Shown here: positions 17,572 through 27,714 of the stretch, piece by piece
How the letters are laid out: each line of letters begins with the position of its first letter
Numbering within the stretch: the first letter of the stretch is position 1
Source of the DNA: an uncultured Bacteroidota bacterium
GTDB lineage: Bacteria; Bacteroidota; Bacteroidia; Chitinophagales; Chitinophagaceae
Direction of reading: 5' to 3'
DNA length: 49,129 nucleotides
NCBI GenBank assembly: GCA_903882805.1
Contig: CAIRYK010000057.1
Span: 1-49,129 of the forward strand
Made by a program: the position numbers and the translations under genes
Notes under the pieces: model-generated
Database searches by the model: none
Told to the model about the DNA's origin: nothing
The model's input: only the letters and a program-made list of their open reading frames with translations

Positions 17572-19638
17572 ATGAAAAAATTATTTTCCATCCCTGCCCT
17601 ATTAACGATTTGCTTCGTATTAGGATCGGTGGCAGTAAAGGCTGGAGTTCCCGGAATAACCAGAGATCCAAGGGATACGGCAGCATGTATAGGTTCGCGT
17701 GTAAAATTCATTACCGCTGATACAGGAACATTGCCTTTATCTGTACATTGGGAAATATCGTTGGATGGTTCTGTATGGACGCCACTGAGAGACACACTTG
17801 GTTTTTCACGCACCCATACAGATACATTATTGATTACTACCGACAGTATGCTTAGAGGTCGTAGCTGGTATCGTGCAATTGTAACAAATGGCACTGGGTC
17901 AGATACATCTTTAAGCGCTATGCTTACTGTAGATACATTGCCGGTAGCTGGATCTATTGTTGGTGCATCGAGAATATGCCGCGGCTCATCTGCAACACTC
18001 ACTAATACCGCTATTGGCGGCGTATGGAGCAGATTGTATCCAGCAATCGATACTATTACTTCTGCAGGAGTTGTTACAGGTCGCATTTTCGGTGGCGATA
18101 CCATTAAATACACAGTTACCAATACATGCGGCGTAGCAGTGGCTACCCATCCTTTGCGTGTAGATACGATTGTAGGCGCAGCGCCAATTGTTGGTCCTAC
18201 TACTACTTGTATCGGTCGCAGCATAACACTCACTAACGCAAACGTAGAAGGTGTTAGAACCTGGAGCGCGAGCAATGCAAACGCTACAGTATCTAGCGCA
18301 GGTATCGTTACCGGTGTTGCTGCTGGCGGCGTTACTATTTCTTATGTTTTCACAAACGGTTGCGTATCAGATACATCAACTTATTCAATTACTGTAGACG
18401 CGCCAATTACCCCCGGCACAATATCTGGTCCAAGAAACGTTTGCGAAGGTTCATGGGTACACCTTACCCCATCAGTATCAGGCGGTATTTGGTTTAGCGG
18501 CAGCACTGGCGTTGCAGTAGTAGACGGTAGCGGTAATGTTACCGGCGTATCGCAAGGCACCGCTATTATTTCTTACTTCTTGTCAAATGCATGCGGTTCA
18601 TTCGTTACTACCGATACAATTACAGTTTCTGCATCAGCGGCAGCTATTTCAGGCCTTGATAGCGTAGGTATTGGCAACTCTCGTACTTACGGTAATACCA
18701 CTACAGGCGGCGTATGGAGCATCAGCGATACTAATTACGCATATATAGATGTAGCAACCGGTACAGTAACAGGTAGAGACACCGGCGTAGTTACGCTTAC
18801 CTATTCTGTTACCAACGCATGCGGAACAACACATTCTACAATGCTTGTAAAAGTTGGTCCGGCTCCTACAGTTCCAGCTATCACATCTTCTGGTTTCGAC
18901 TCAGTTTGCGTAGGCGCTAACAAAACGCTTACAAACGCACTTCCAGGCGGCGTATGGCGTTCGAGCGCAGATTCATTGGCTACGGTTAGCGCAGCAGGTG
19001 TAGTTACTGGCGTAAGCAATGGTAAAGACACTATCTACTATACCTATACAAACGGATTCGGCACTACTACCGTTTACAAAGTAATCAACGTACATTCTAA
19101 ACCAGTAGTGAGCGTTACAGGCCCTAATTCAGTAGCATTGAGCGGTAACTACTTCTTCAGAGGCGTACCTGCGAAAGGCGTATTTACACACAGCAACATA
19201 CCAATGGGTCTTATAGTATCTGTATTCGATTCAGGTCTAACAGCGTCACCAGCAGTTACTTTCGGTTCTTATGTTGTTATGGGCTACGGCGTTGACAACA
19301 TCTACTACACAGTAACTAACACTTGTGGTTCAACAACAGATACTGCAACTATCAGCCTTATACTGCCAAACAGCATTCCAGGAGCAGGGAACAACAGCAA
19401 AAACATGACTGTTGTTCCCAACCCATCAAACGGATCATTCAGCATCAATCTGGAATCTGATGTAACTGTGAATGCTTTTGTAACTATTACCAATGTAGTT
19501 GGTGAAAAAGTTAAAGAGTTTAACATGACTACCAATAAGGCTACCGAAGTGAAACTCGATCAGCCAACAGGCATTTACTTTATCAATGCAAGAACGGTGA
19601 ACGGTGATTTCAGTTCAAAAATCAGCATCGCTAAGTAA
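17572..19638 (+). CDS. Secreted Ig-like repeat protein with T9SS type A sorting domain
   Basis: 688 aa from ATG 17572, which begins the signal peptide MKKLFSIPALLTICFVLGS...KAG; the frame is open to 17521 but only through a GTG. An N-terminal Ig-like domain (residues ~25-125, with CIGSRVKF, SLDGSVW and WYRAIVTNGTG) is followed by five to six Ig-like repeats of ~75-90 aa sharing the cores GGVW, AGVVTGV and TNACG. These follow the same template as the giant protein at 1-8285. The C-terminus is a T9SS type A sorting domain: VVPNPSNGSFSINLES at ~620, a central ITNVVGEKVKEF, and GIYFINARTVNGDFSSKISIAK at the end. The mature protein should be exported across the outer membrane and attached to or released from the surface. 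Role unknown; no catalytic domain is seen. Confidence 0.93.
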   Translation: MKKLFSIPALLTICFVLGSVAVKAGVPGITRDPRDTAACIGSRVKFITADTGTLPLSVHWEISLDGSVWTPLRDTLGFSRTHTDTLLITTDSMLRGRSWYRAIVTNGTGSDTSLSAMLTVDTLPVAGSIVGASRICRGSSATLTNTAIGGVWSRLYPAIDTITSAGVVTGRIFGGDTIKYTVTNTCGVAVATHPLRVDTIVGAAPIVGPTTTCIGRSITLTNANVEGVRTWSASNANATVSSAGIVTGVAAGGVTISYVFTNGCVSDTSTYSITVDAPITPGTISGPRNVCEGSWVHLTPSVSGGIWFSGSTGVAVVDGSGNVTGVSQGTAIISYFLSNACGSFVTTDTITVSASAAAISGLDSVGIGNSRTYGNTTTGGVWSISDTNYAYIDVATGTVTGRDTGVVTLTYSVTNACGTTHSTMLVKVGPAPTVPAITSSGFDSVCVGANKTLTNALPGGVWRSSADSLATVSAAGVVTGVSNGKDTIYYTYTNGFGTTTVYKVINVHSKPVVSVTGPNSVALSGNYFFRGVPAKGVFTHSNIPMGLIVSVFDSGLTASPAVTFGSYVVMGYGVDNIYYTVTNTCGSTTDTATISLILPNSIPGAGNNSKNMTVVPNPSNGSFSINLESDVTVNAFVTITNVVGEKVKEFNMTTNKATEVKLDQPTGIYFINARTVNGDFSSKISIAK

Positions 19639-19642
19639 TATA

Positions 19643-19701
19643 GTATTTTATTAATGAGAAAAGGTCGGCATATTGCCGACCTTTTCTCATTAATAAAATA
19701 C
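19643..19701 (+). terminator. Exceptionally long perfect hairpin after the Ig-like gene
   Basis: The two arms, 19643-19670 and 19674-19701, are perfect inverted repeats of 28 bp with a 3-nt loop (TAT). The core GAAAAGGTCGGCA / TGCCGACCTTTTC is a normal terminator stem; the outer AT-rich part extends it. It begins 5 nt after the stop codon. Confidence 0.9.
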
Positions 19702-19754
19702 CTGTAGACAGTTAGGTTAAAAAACATGAAAACCGCAATGGTAAATGCTATTAA

Positions 19755-21113
<1,359 letters not shown>

Positions 21114-21148
21114 GCGTTAATTTTAGTACACTTTTTACCGCATTGGTT

Positions 21149-21448
21149 ATGAAAAAATTGATGAAAGTATTGCTCAATAAGTTTGTATTGACCGGCCTTG
21201 CCTTTACTGTGTGGGCGCTGTTTTTCGATCAAAACGATCTGATGTCTATGAGGCAGAAAGAACGCGAACTGGATAACATAAAGGATAATATAGCTTACCT
21301 CAACTCAGAAATAAACAAAATGAGTAAGGAACGCAATGACCTAATCAAAGACCCTCAAAAACTGGAACAATACGCCCGTGAAAATTACAAAATGAAACAC
21401 GAAGGCGAGGATGTTTATGTGGTGGATAAACCAACAACTGCAAATTAG
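21149..21448 (+). CDS. Septum formation initiator (FtsB/DivIC) family protein
   Basis: 99 aa from ATG 21149; a TTG two codons earlier is a less likely start. One N-terminal membrane helix (KFVLTGLAFTVWALFF) is followed by a coiled coil (RQKERELDNIKDNIAYLNSEINKMSKERNDL) and the DivIC-type segment DPQKLEQYARENYKMKHEGEDVYVV. Proteins of this kind belong to the FtsQ-FtsL-FtsB division complex. Location directly behind eno matches the eno-divIC arrangement known in many bacteria. Confidence 0.92.
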   Translation: MKKLMKVLLNKFVLTGLAFTVWALFFDQNDLMSMRQKERELDNIKDNIAYLNSEINKMSKERNDLIKDPQKLEQYARENYKMKHEGEDVYVVDKPTTAN

Positions 21449-21470
21449 CATATCGATATTAGCTTATACA

Positions 21471-21510
21471 AAATCAACGAACCATCCACAACCGGATGGT
21501 TCGTTGATTT
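21471..21510 (+). terminator. Terminator of the eno-divIC operon
   Basis: A 17-bp perfect stem (21471-21487 with 21494-21510) has a 6-nt loop. The right arm ends in TTGATTT and TCTG follows, so the U tract is short. Confidence 0.8.
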
Positions 21511-21628
21511 TCTGTTGGTTATATCATTTTACTATTTACCAATAACGAGAAATTTGGTGTATTTCAGGAGGCATTATGGGTAAATTGATAAATAGTAGCC
21601 ACCTTTGCCAGTGAATTTCACATCGTAG

Positions 21629-22129
21629 ATGATTACAATTATTTCGGGCACCAATCGGCATGACAGCATGACGCTTCGGTTAGCCAATATATATTTCCAG
21701 CTTCTGTCAGCAAAAACACCAGATGTTCAGTTGCTGTCGCTTGAAGGACAACCGGTATGGGAACGGGGAACTGGCATGAAAGAACTGGAGCAACAATACC
21801 TGATACCAGCCGACAAGTTTATCATTATAATGCCGGAATACAATGCCAGCTTCCCCGGCATTCTGAAATTGATGATGGATAATTGCGACATCAAGAAAAG
21901 CTGGTGGTACAAGAAAGCAGCCTTGGTGGGACTGGCAGATGGGCGCGCTGGCAACTTGCGCGGAGTGGAGCATATGACCGCTGTGCTGCACTACCTAAAA
22001 ACACATGTACATTACAACAAGCTCGTGCTATCGCGCATAAATGAAGAAATAAATAAGCAAGGCGAGCTGTTAAAACCCGCCACTGCAGCGGCCATTGAAC
22101 AACAGATAGATGAATTTCTATTGTTTTAA
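21629..22129 (+). CDS. NADPH-dependent FMN reductase family protein
   Basis: 166 aa, flavodoxin-like fold. The phosphate-binding loop is at the N-terminus (ISGTNRHDSMTLRLA), and the flavin-contacting motif is PEYNASFPGILKLMMD. The GLADGRAGNLRG stretch after strand four is also typical. Family members reduce FMN, azo dyes, quinones or metals with NAD(P)H; the substrate cannot be told from sequence. Soluble, cytoplasmic. Stands alone between the eno-divIC terminator and the metallophosphoesterase gene. Confidence 0.92.
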   Translation: MITIISGTNRHDSMTLRLANIYFQLLSAKTPDVQLLSLEGQPVWERGTGMKELEQQYLIPADKFIIIMPEYNASFPGILKLMMDNCDIKKSWWYKKAALVGLADGRAGNLRGVEHMTAVLHYLKTHVHYNKLVLSRINEEINKQGELLKPATAAAIEQQIDEFLLF

Positions 22130-22226
22130 AACACAAAGCACTTATTTACAACTCAAAACGTGAAATAATCAAAATATTACAACAAAGCGATAACATTTGT
22201 TCGCTTACTTTCAACCTTTTTTATTT

Positions 22227-23477
22227 ATGAAGTTGAGGATAGTTATTATACTAAGCATAATAGGCCTTGCAGAGTACTATAGTTTCATTGTAGTAAAATC
22301 GGCGGTAAAAAACCTACCAACGGTATGGAAGGGAGCGCTAACTGCCACCTATATTGGATTGACCACCATAAGCTGGTTGGGCTTGATATTGTTTCGCCAG
22401 GTAAATTGGGCAAATGTGCCACATCTGGTTCGCAACCTCTACATTGCCTTCGTGCTGGGTTTTGTGGTAGGTAAAATACTGATATTGCTTGTAATGTTGA
22501 TTGACGATATCAGGCGACTCGTAACGTGGCTTATCAGCGCCCTTATATATCGTAACGAATCGGTGGCCGCAGAAAATGCGCCTGTTATAGACCGGTCGTT
22601 GTTTCTGAAACGGGTGGCCATTACGCTAGGAGGACTATCGCTACTGGGCTTTACAGCCGGTGTGAAAAACCGATACAGCTATAGGGTGAGAAAAGTAAAG
22701 TTACAATTCCCTACCCTGCCCGAAAGTTTCAAGGGGCTAAAAATTGTGCAGATATCTGATATACATACAGGTAGCTTCGACAACCACCATTCTGTAGCGC
22801 ACGGTATTGAGCGCATTATGGATCAGAAGGCTGATATTATTCTATTTACAGGAGATCTGGTGAACAATAAAGCGCAGGAAGTTGACGAGAAATTTCAGGA
22901 AATATATGCCCGACTTAAAGCGCCGATGGGCGTATATTCCACGCTTGGCAACCACGATTATGGCGATTATGTAGAGTGGGAATCGGCGCAGGAAAAAAAG
23001 AACAATCTGGATACGCTGAAAGGCATACATGCAAAAGTGGGCTGGCGCTTGCTGATGAACGAACACATAGTACTGGAACGCGGCGCCGACAAAATAGCGC
23101 TGGTAGGCATTGAAAACTGGAGCGCAAAAGCCAACTTCCCTAAATATGGCGATATGAGCAAGGCGTTTGCCGGACTCAGAGAAAGGAACATACCTTTCAA
23201 AATCCTGCTTTCGCACGACCCATCGCACTGGCGCGAACAGGTAGTAAAAGAATACAAAGACGTAAACCTGACACTTAGCGGGCATACGCATGGTATGCAG
23301 TTTGGCGTAGATAGCAAATGGTTCAAATGGAGCCCGGTGCAATACTTATACAAGGAATGGGCAGGTGTATATACTGAAGGCGACCAGTCGCTTTATGTAA
23401 ACCGCGGCTTTGGCTTCCTTGGCTATCCGGGGCGGTTGGGGGTATTACCAGAAATTACCGTGTTTGAATTGAGTTAA
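22227..23477 (+). CDS. Membrane-anchored metallophosphoesterase
   Basis: 416 aa from ATG 22227 (MKLRIVIILSIIGLAEYYSF). The first ~150 residues hold three to four membrane helices and a linker; a further hydrophobic stretch with a TAT-like KRVAITLGGLSLLGF precedes the catalytic domain. The calcineurin-type phosphoesterase motifs are complete: QISDIHTG, TGDLVNN, GNHDYGD, LSHDPSHW and SGHTHGMQ. This resembles the YkuE-like branch of the family, which hydrolyses phosphoester or pyrophosphate bonds using two metal ions. Its stop codon overlaps that of the convergent downstream gene by 4 bp (TTAA), leaving no intergenic terminator. Confidence 0.93.
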   Translation: MKLRIVIILSIIGLAEYYSFIVVKSAVKNLPTVWKGALTATYIGLTTISWLGLILFRQVNWANVPHLVRNLYIAFVLGFVVGKILILLVMLIDDIRRLVTWLISALIYRNESVAAENAPVIDRSLFLKRVAITLGGLSLLGFTAGVKNRYSYRVRKVKLQFPTLPESFKGLKIVQISDIHTGSFDNHHSVAHGIERIMDQKADIILFTGDLVNNKAQEVDEKFQEIYARLKAPMGVYSTLGNHDYGDYVEWESAQEKKNNLDTLKGIHAKVGWRLLMNEHIVLERGADKIALVGIENWSAKANFPKYGDMSKAFAGLRERNIPFKILLSHDPSHWREQVVKEYKDVNLTLSGHTHGMQFGVDSKWFKWSPVQYLYKEWAGVYTEGDQSLYVNRGFGFLGYPGRLGVLPEITVFELS

Positions 23478-24349
23478 CCACAAGTCGCTTTATATTTCTT
23501 ATAGTTGTCGTTTTCGCCAGTATGGGTATAACTAATATCCCCAATTGTAATTTCCTTAAATTGTGTTGCGAAATGCAAATCTCCAGCAATATAGCAAGAA
23601 CCTTTTACCAAAAAATATAAGTGTTCAAGATCAGATAAATACTCAAAGACTTTTGGATTGACCTTTGTATCTATATGACTCAACAGGAAATCATCGGTTA
23701 GCGATCTGTTGGTCTTAACTATGGCAGAACGCTGCACACCTTTGATGTTGCTGCTTTTGAACAGGCTATTTTTGTACGCCAGCGCTACATCGTTGCAAAT
23801 GGAGAGTTGTAGCGTTGTGGCAGCGGTATTCAGCACAAAATCATGTGAATCGGCAGGCGATAGCATAACAGCCTTAGTTAGGCTTATGCCTTTACCCTCC
23901 AGAAAACTAATCATGCCCGCCGCATAGGCGCATCCCATAGAATGCCCTAAAAAGCACAAACTCCCCAGGCCACCATTAGCGCCGGTAAGCATGGAAACAA
24001 TGTTAGTATATTCCGTTTCCGCAAATAGCGCCCCAGCCTTATATCTCGATTTACCGCTAGAGTTCCATTTACCAGTACCATCCACAAAAAAACTTGCTGA
24101 AGCAGAAAAATAGGCATTGGCAGCGTTTACAAAATCAGCGCCCCAATACCTGCGCCCGGGATAAATGCCAATAGACTTTAAAGCAATTTCCTTTTTGATC
24201 TTGCGCCATTCCCGCTCCCCAACTAGCGGCATTATTATTCTGGCTACTATTTGCTCTCCGGCCGTGCTTTCTCCGCTATTCCAGTAGCCGTTTACAAATA
24301 CGGTAACCACGGGAGGTGGAATAATTGCGGTTTCAGAAGATTGGTTCAT
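23474..24349 (-). CDS. Alpha/beta-hydrolase-like protein, lipase-type nucleophile elbow
   Basis: 291 aa, no signal peptide. The segment SLCFLGHSMGCAYAAGMISFL is a classic GxSxG nucleophile elbow, followed by VMLSPADSHDFV, where a strand and acidic residue would be expected. Upstream, VVTVFVNGYWNSGES could be the first strand and oxyanion region. A late His (DLHFATQF or YTHTGEN) could complete a Ser-Asp-His triad. This suggests an esterase or lipase, possibly acting on a cytoplasmic or exported substrate, but the family is not recognised more precisely. Convergent with the metallophosphoesterase gene and overlapping it by 4 bp. Confidence 0.8.
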   Translation of the reverse strand: MNQSSETAIIPPPVVTVFVNGYWNSGESTAGEQIVARIIMPLVGEREWRKIKKEIALKSIGIYPGRRYWGADFVNAANAYFSASASFFVDGTGKWNSSGKSRYKAGALFAETEYTNIVSMLTGANGGLGSLCFLGHSMGCAYAAGMISFLEGKGISLTKAVMLSPADSHDFVLNTAATTLQLSICNDVALAYKNSLFKSSNIKGVQRSAIVKTNRSLTDDFLLSHIDTKVNPKVFEYLSDLEHLYFLVKGSCYIAGDLHFATQFKEITIGDISYTHTGENDNYKKYKATCG

Positions 24350-24605
24350 TATTTACAGCAATAGAGTAAAAGTCTGCAAAACACAAATTCGGCTTCGCTT
24401 TTACCAACCGCTAAGTTACCTACTACAGCTATATAATACTCAATTATTCTCAACCTCAAGTTTTGCAAGCAGAAATAAAACACCCGATTCTATAAAGGCT
24501 TAGCGACACCTTTATTATGAACCGGGCGAGTACTTGTTTATTTATGGCTTGGGGGATATACGGGCTGTGTGCGTATGTTTTTCTTTTACTCTTACTCGTA
24601 TTACT

Positions 24606-26279
24606 TTATTGTCCGGGTTTAGCTTGCTGGGGTTTCCTGTCCATAACATTCACTGGTTTGGGTTTTGTTTCAGGCGATTTGATAAGTTCCGGTTTAGCCG
24701 GTGTCGATTTATCCAAGGGCGAATTATTAGTAGCGCCTACTGTCGCAGGGGTAGATTTATCGGGCTGTGTTCCTGGTTGTGGCTTCGGGTCTTTATCCTT
24801 TGTCATTACAGGCGTCGTTGCTGTAGTCTTATCGAGCTGCACATTTTTGGTTGTTGTTGTGTCCTTACTTTTTATAAGCGTTGGCGTTGCCGATGTGGTT
24901 TTATCCAGCGCACCTCCACCTTGTTCGGTTTTTGGCGGCTGTGGTGGAGCAGGAGGCTGAGGCTTAGTAACCACATCTTTACGCGGGGGCGTTTGGCGAG
25001 GGAAATTAGTTAGGTATCCTCTTGTGTCTGAATGCCAAAGCTCTTTTTTATTCAAAGTTACTACCACATCGCCATCGCGCTGCAGTACAAGGCTGGCGCC
25101 GGGGTTGCCTTGTGTTTTCGATGACCATATCACCTTGCGGTAGTTGTTGTACAATACCAGATTGCCATCATCCTGCATAACAAGATTTGTAGCGTCGCTC
25201 CCCTTTGTGTTGGTATGCCAAAGTGGGTCTTCGCCAAAGGCTTTTGAACAGGAAAAAACCACAAGGTTGCCATTATCTTGTAACTGCAACTTCAATCTTC
25301 TGTCGGCAGAAATAATATATTGGCCTTTGTTGAGTCGGTCGCCCGCCATCATACCACCGCCTACTACTTCTGCTGTATAATTCACTACTGGCACAAAATT
25401 GTAGGTTCCTGTTGCCCAAACCGCATTGGTCCCTTGATAAAGCGCCATATTACCATCGTTTTGCACTACCAGAAACGCGCCTCCATTGCCTGCTGTGCCC
25501 GATGCCCATAGCGGCTTGTTGTAGTTGGTGTATATTACAAAATTACCATCTGCTTGCATTATTGCGTAACTGGCATCTGTTCCTGCAGTGGCAGTATACC
25601 ACAGCGGCTGGTTGGTAGATTGATTATACAATACCATGTTGCCATCTTCCTGGAATACCAGTTTCAATCTTTTGTCGTCAGATGTAATAAACTGTCCTTT
25701 ATTGAGCTTTTTACCGGAAAGCAGCTGGTTGCTATTGGCAGAACGACGGTCCTCGTCGCCTCGCGCCCCCGGTGCATTATCATTACCGCGTATGCCATCA
25801 CGTTGACCGTTTCCAGGCCTTCTGTCATTATCGCCCATGCGCGCCGGCGGCTGGCTGGTACCACTTTTCACCCACCCATAAGTATCGGACGCCCAAGTAG
25901 GGGCGGAACCATCATACAAAACCATATTACCATCGTTTTGCAACGCTAAGCGTGATCCGGGATGATTGACTGTACCAGTTGCCCACAACGTGTACTGATT
26001 GTTGTTGCACAACATAAAATTACCATCTGGTTGCAACACCGCATAAGCTGCATCGCTGCCGTAGGTGCTTGTAGCCCACAGCGCTGCATTGTTGGTCATG
26101 TTATACAAAACGAGATTGCCATCGTCTTGCATTATTAGTTTCAGCTTGTTATCCGTCGACTGCATGTACTGACCTTTATACAGCCTGCCGCCAGATGTTA
26201 AAACAGCCCCTATATTTTGTGCGCATGCAGCAGCTGCAACAAACAACATAAGAGTAGACAAATAAAGTTTACTGAACAT
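24606..26279 (-). CDS. Secreted protein with three bulb-type mannose-specific lectin domains
   Basis: 557 aa. Signal peptide MFSKLYLSTLMLFVAAAACAQ. Three B-lectin (GNA-like) domains lie at ~28-136, ~185-293 and ~308-418. Each is a beta-prism made of three subdomains around the motif QxDxNxVxY. Domains 1 and 2 have three motif-like sites each, two full (for example QDDGNLVLY, QNDGNMVLY) and one deviating. Domain 3 has one full (QDDGNLVLY) and two deviating (QDNGNLVVF, QRDGDVVVT). A charged, glycine-rich linker separates domains 1 and 2. The tail (~425-557) is low complexity, rich in Pro, Thr and Lys, with DK(T/S)(T/P)(A/S)TP-like repeats. In this family the domain binds mannose-type glycans, so extracellular carbohydrate binding is inferred. 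No T9SS sorting domain, cell-wall anchor or enzyme domain is seen. An exact -7 box lies ~100 bp upstream. Confidence 0.92.
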   Translation of the reverse strand: MFSKLYLSTLMLFVAAAACAQNIGAVLTSGGRLYKGQYMQSTDNKLKLIMQDDGNLVLYNMTNNAALWATSTYGSDAAYAVLQPDGNFMLCNNNQYTLWATGTVNHPGSRLALQNDGNMVLYDGSAPTWASDTYGWVKSGTSQPPARMGDNDRRPGNGQRDGIRGNDNAPGARGDEDRRSANSNQLLSGKKLNKGQFITSDDKRLKLVFQEDGNMVLYNQSTNQPLWYTATAGTDASYAIMQADGNFVIYTNYNKPLWASGTAGNGGAFLVVQNDGNMALYQGTNAVWATGTYNFVPVVNYTAEVVGGGMMAGDRLNKGQYIISADRRLKLQLQDNGNLVVFSCSKAFGEDPLWHTNTKGSDATNLVMQDDGNLVLYNNYRKVIWSSKTQGNPGASLVLQRDGDVVVTLNKKELWHSDTRGYLTNFPRQTPPRKDVVTKPQPPAPPQPPKTEQGGGALDKTTSATPTLIKSKDTTTTKNVQLDKTTATTPVMTKDKDPKPQPGTQPDKSTPATVGATNNSPLDKSTPAKPELIKSPETKPKPVNVMDRKPQQAKPGQ

Positions 26280-26375
26280 AGCTACTTACATTTTGAGTAA
26301 AAATAATGAATTAATCTCCTTTAATAAATAATTAAAAACAGCACAAAGCAATAGTTTTCAATTACTTATCTACCA

Positions 26376-26383
26376 CAAAAGTA
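26376..26383 (-). promoter_or_regulatory. -7 promoter element of the triple-lectin gene
   Basis: On the minus strand these bases read TACTTTTG, an exact match to TAnnTTTG. No correctly spaced -33 element was found. The leader would be about 90 nt. Confidence 0.5.
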
Positions 26384-26491
26384 GCTCTGAGTAGAAGCTG
26401 AGGCTATAACAAATGTTGCAAGAACACCCAAATTTGTTGCGTAGTATTACCTATAGCCTGTTTCAGGCGTTGTAAGGTGAAAAAATATTCA

Positions 26492-27478
26492 TCAGTACAT
26501 AGGCAATGCAGCCGTCTTGGTAAACTTAGCTCTGTATTGAAGCGGCGATAATCCGGTAATGCGCTTGAAAGCGCTCCGAAACGCTTTAGGGTCGGAATAT
26601 CCTACATTATAGATAACTTCATTTACATTGTGCATTGTAGACTCTAAACTCTTTTTAGCCGCTTCAATTTTTACCCGCTGTATATACTCGATTACCGTAT
26701 TAGAGGTTGCCTTCTTGAACCGGCGTTCAAAATTGCGACGGCCAATGGCAAAGGTTGTTGCCAGTTGGTCGATAGTAATGCGTTCCTGGTAGTTCTGTTC
26801 GATATACTCCTGCGCCTCTCTTATCTGTTGGTCATCGTGCGACTTCTGGCCGTGGAACATGGTATAGGACAGCTGACTCGTTCTATCGATATCAAGGGAA
26901 AAAAATTTGGCAGCAAGTATTGCCATATCGCGACTAACATATTTTTCAACCAGTAAAAGCAACAGATTCCAATAGGCTGTCGCTCCTCCGCTGGTATACA
27001 CTCTATCTTGTTCTGTAATAATCTTGCCATCCACGAGCTTTACATCAGGAAAAAGGACTCGGAAATTGTTGGCATGTACCCAGTGTGTTGAACATTCTTT
27101 CCCATTGAGTAAACCAGTAGAAGCTAGAAAAAATGCGCCTGAACAAAGGCTCGCCACTTCAGCGCCAAGCGCATACTGACTAACGATCCAGGGAATAAAC
27201 GCACTATTTGTTTGCACCGCCTCCTGCATTTCGCCGGTAAGAGCGGGTATTATTACCAAATCGGTTTGCGCCACATCTTGTAGCAAAGCATCGGCATGTA
27301 CCGTAAAGCGGCCGTCATGTAGTTTCACTTCGCCGGCAAGTCCTACCAATTGCACATTGAATAACGGCGGCTGGTTCATAGACCGTAAAAAGTCATTGAC
27401 ACCTGTAAACATTATACGTGGATCGTCGATACTGGCTAACACAGCAGCCTGCGGCACAAGTATGGAAACATGCTTCAT
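26492..27478 (-). CDS. GlxA family transcriptional regulator (DJ-1/PfpI plus AraC domains)
   Basis: 328 aa. The first ~185 residues are a DJ-1/PfpI-like domain with LVIIPALTGEM and the elbow EVASLCSGAFFLASTGLLNGKECSTHW. In this regulator class that domain usually senses rather than catalyses. The C-terminal ~100 residues carry the AraC double helix-turn-helix: ITIDQLATTFAIGRRNFERRFKK, then VNEVIYNVGYSDPKAFRSAFKRITGLSPLQYR. Transcribed divergently from the SRPBCC/VOC/DUF1801 gene set, with a 236-bp shared upstream region, so regulation of that cluster is plausible but not shown. Confidence 0.95.
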   Translation of the reverse strand: MKHVSILVPQAAVLASIDDPRIMFTGVNDFLRSMNQPPLFNVQLVGLAGEVKLHDGRFTVHADALLQDVAQTDLVIIPALTGEMQEAVQTNSAFIPWIVSQYALGAEVASLCSGAFFLASTGLLNGKECSTHWVHANNFRVLFPDVKLVDGKIITEQDRVYTSGGATAYWNLLLLLVEKYVSRDMAILAAKFFSLDIDRTSQLSYTMFHGQKSHDDQQIREAQEYIEQNYQERITIDQLATTFAIGRRNFERRFKKATSNTVIEYIQRVKIEAAKKSLESTMHNVNEVIYNVGYSDPKAFRSAFKRITGLSPLQYRAKFTKTAALPMY

Positions 27479-27714
27479 GACTCAAAATTAGTGAGAAAAA
27501 ATGTCGCAATCAACCACCGATAATGTCGTTAATCACCCTATTTTGTTATGAAACATAAAGTAGGTTTGCTATATTTCCGACAGATAATGCTCGGTAACAA
27601 TCAAAAATCAGCTAACACGCTATTATTCAACGACTTTAGAAAAAACAGAACAGCATCTTTACCAAACCAGATTACAATTTTTAAAAAAACTTCACTCACA
27701 TAAAACCACACAAT

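Noticed and set aside
17541-18275. A 244-codon minus-strand open frame
   Set aside because: It lies antisense to the Ig-like T9SS protein and its translation mirrors the Thr/Val-rich repeat composition; no independent gene features.
24534-25949. Several plus-strand frames of 60-160 codons
   Set aside because: All are antisense to the triple-lectin gene, which has a signal peptide and clear lectin motifs.
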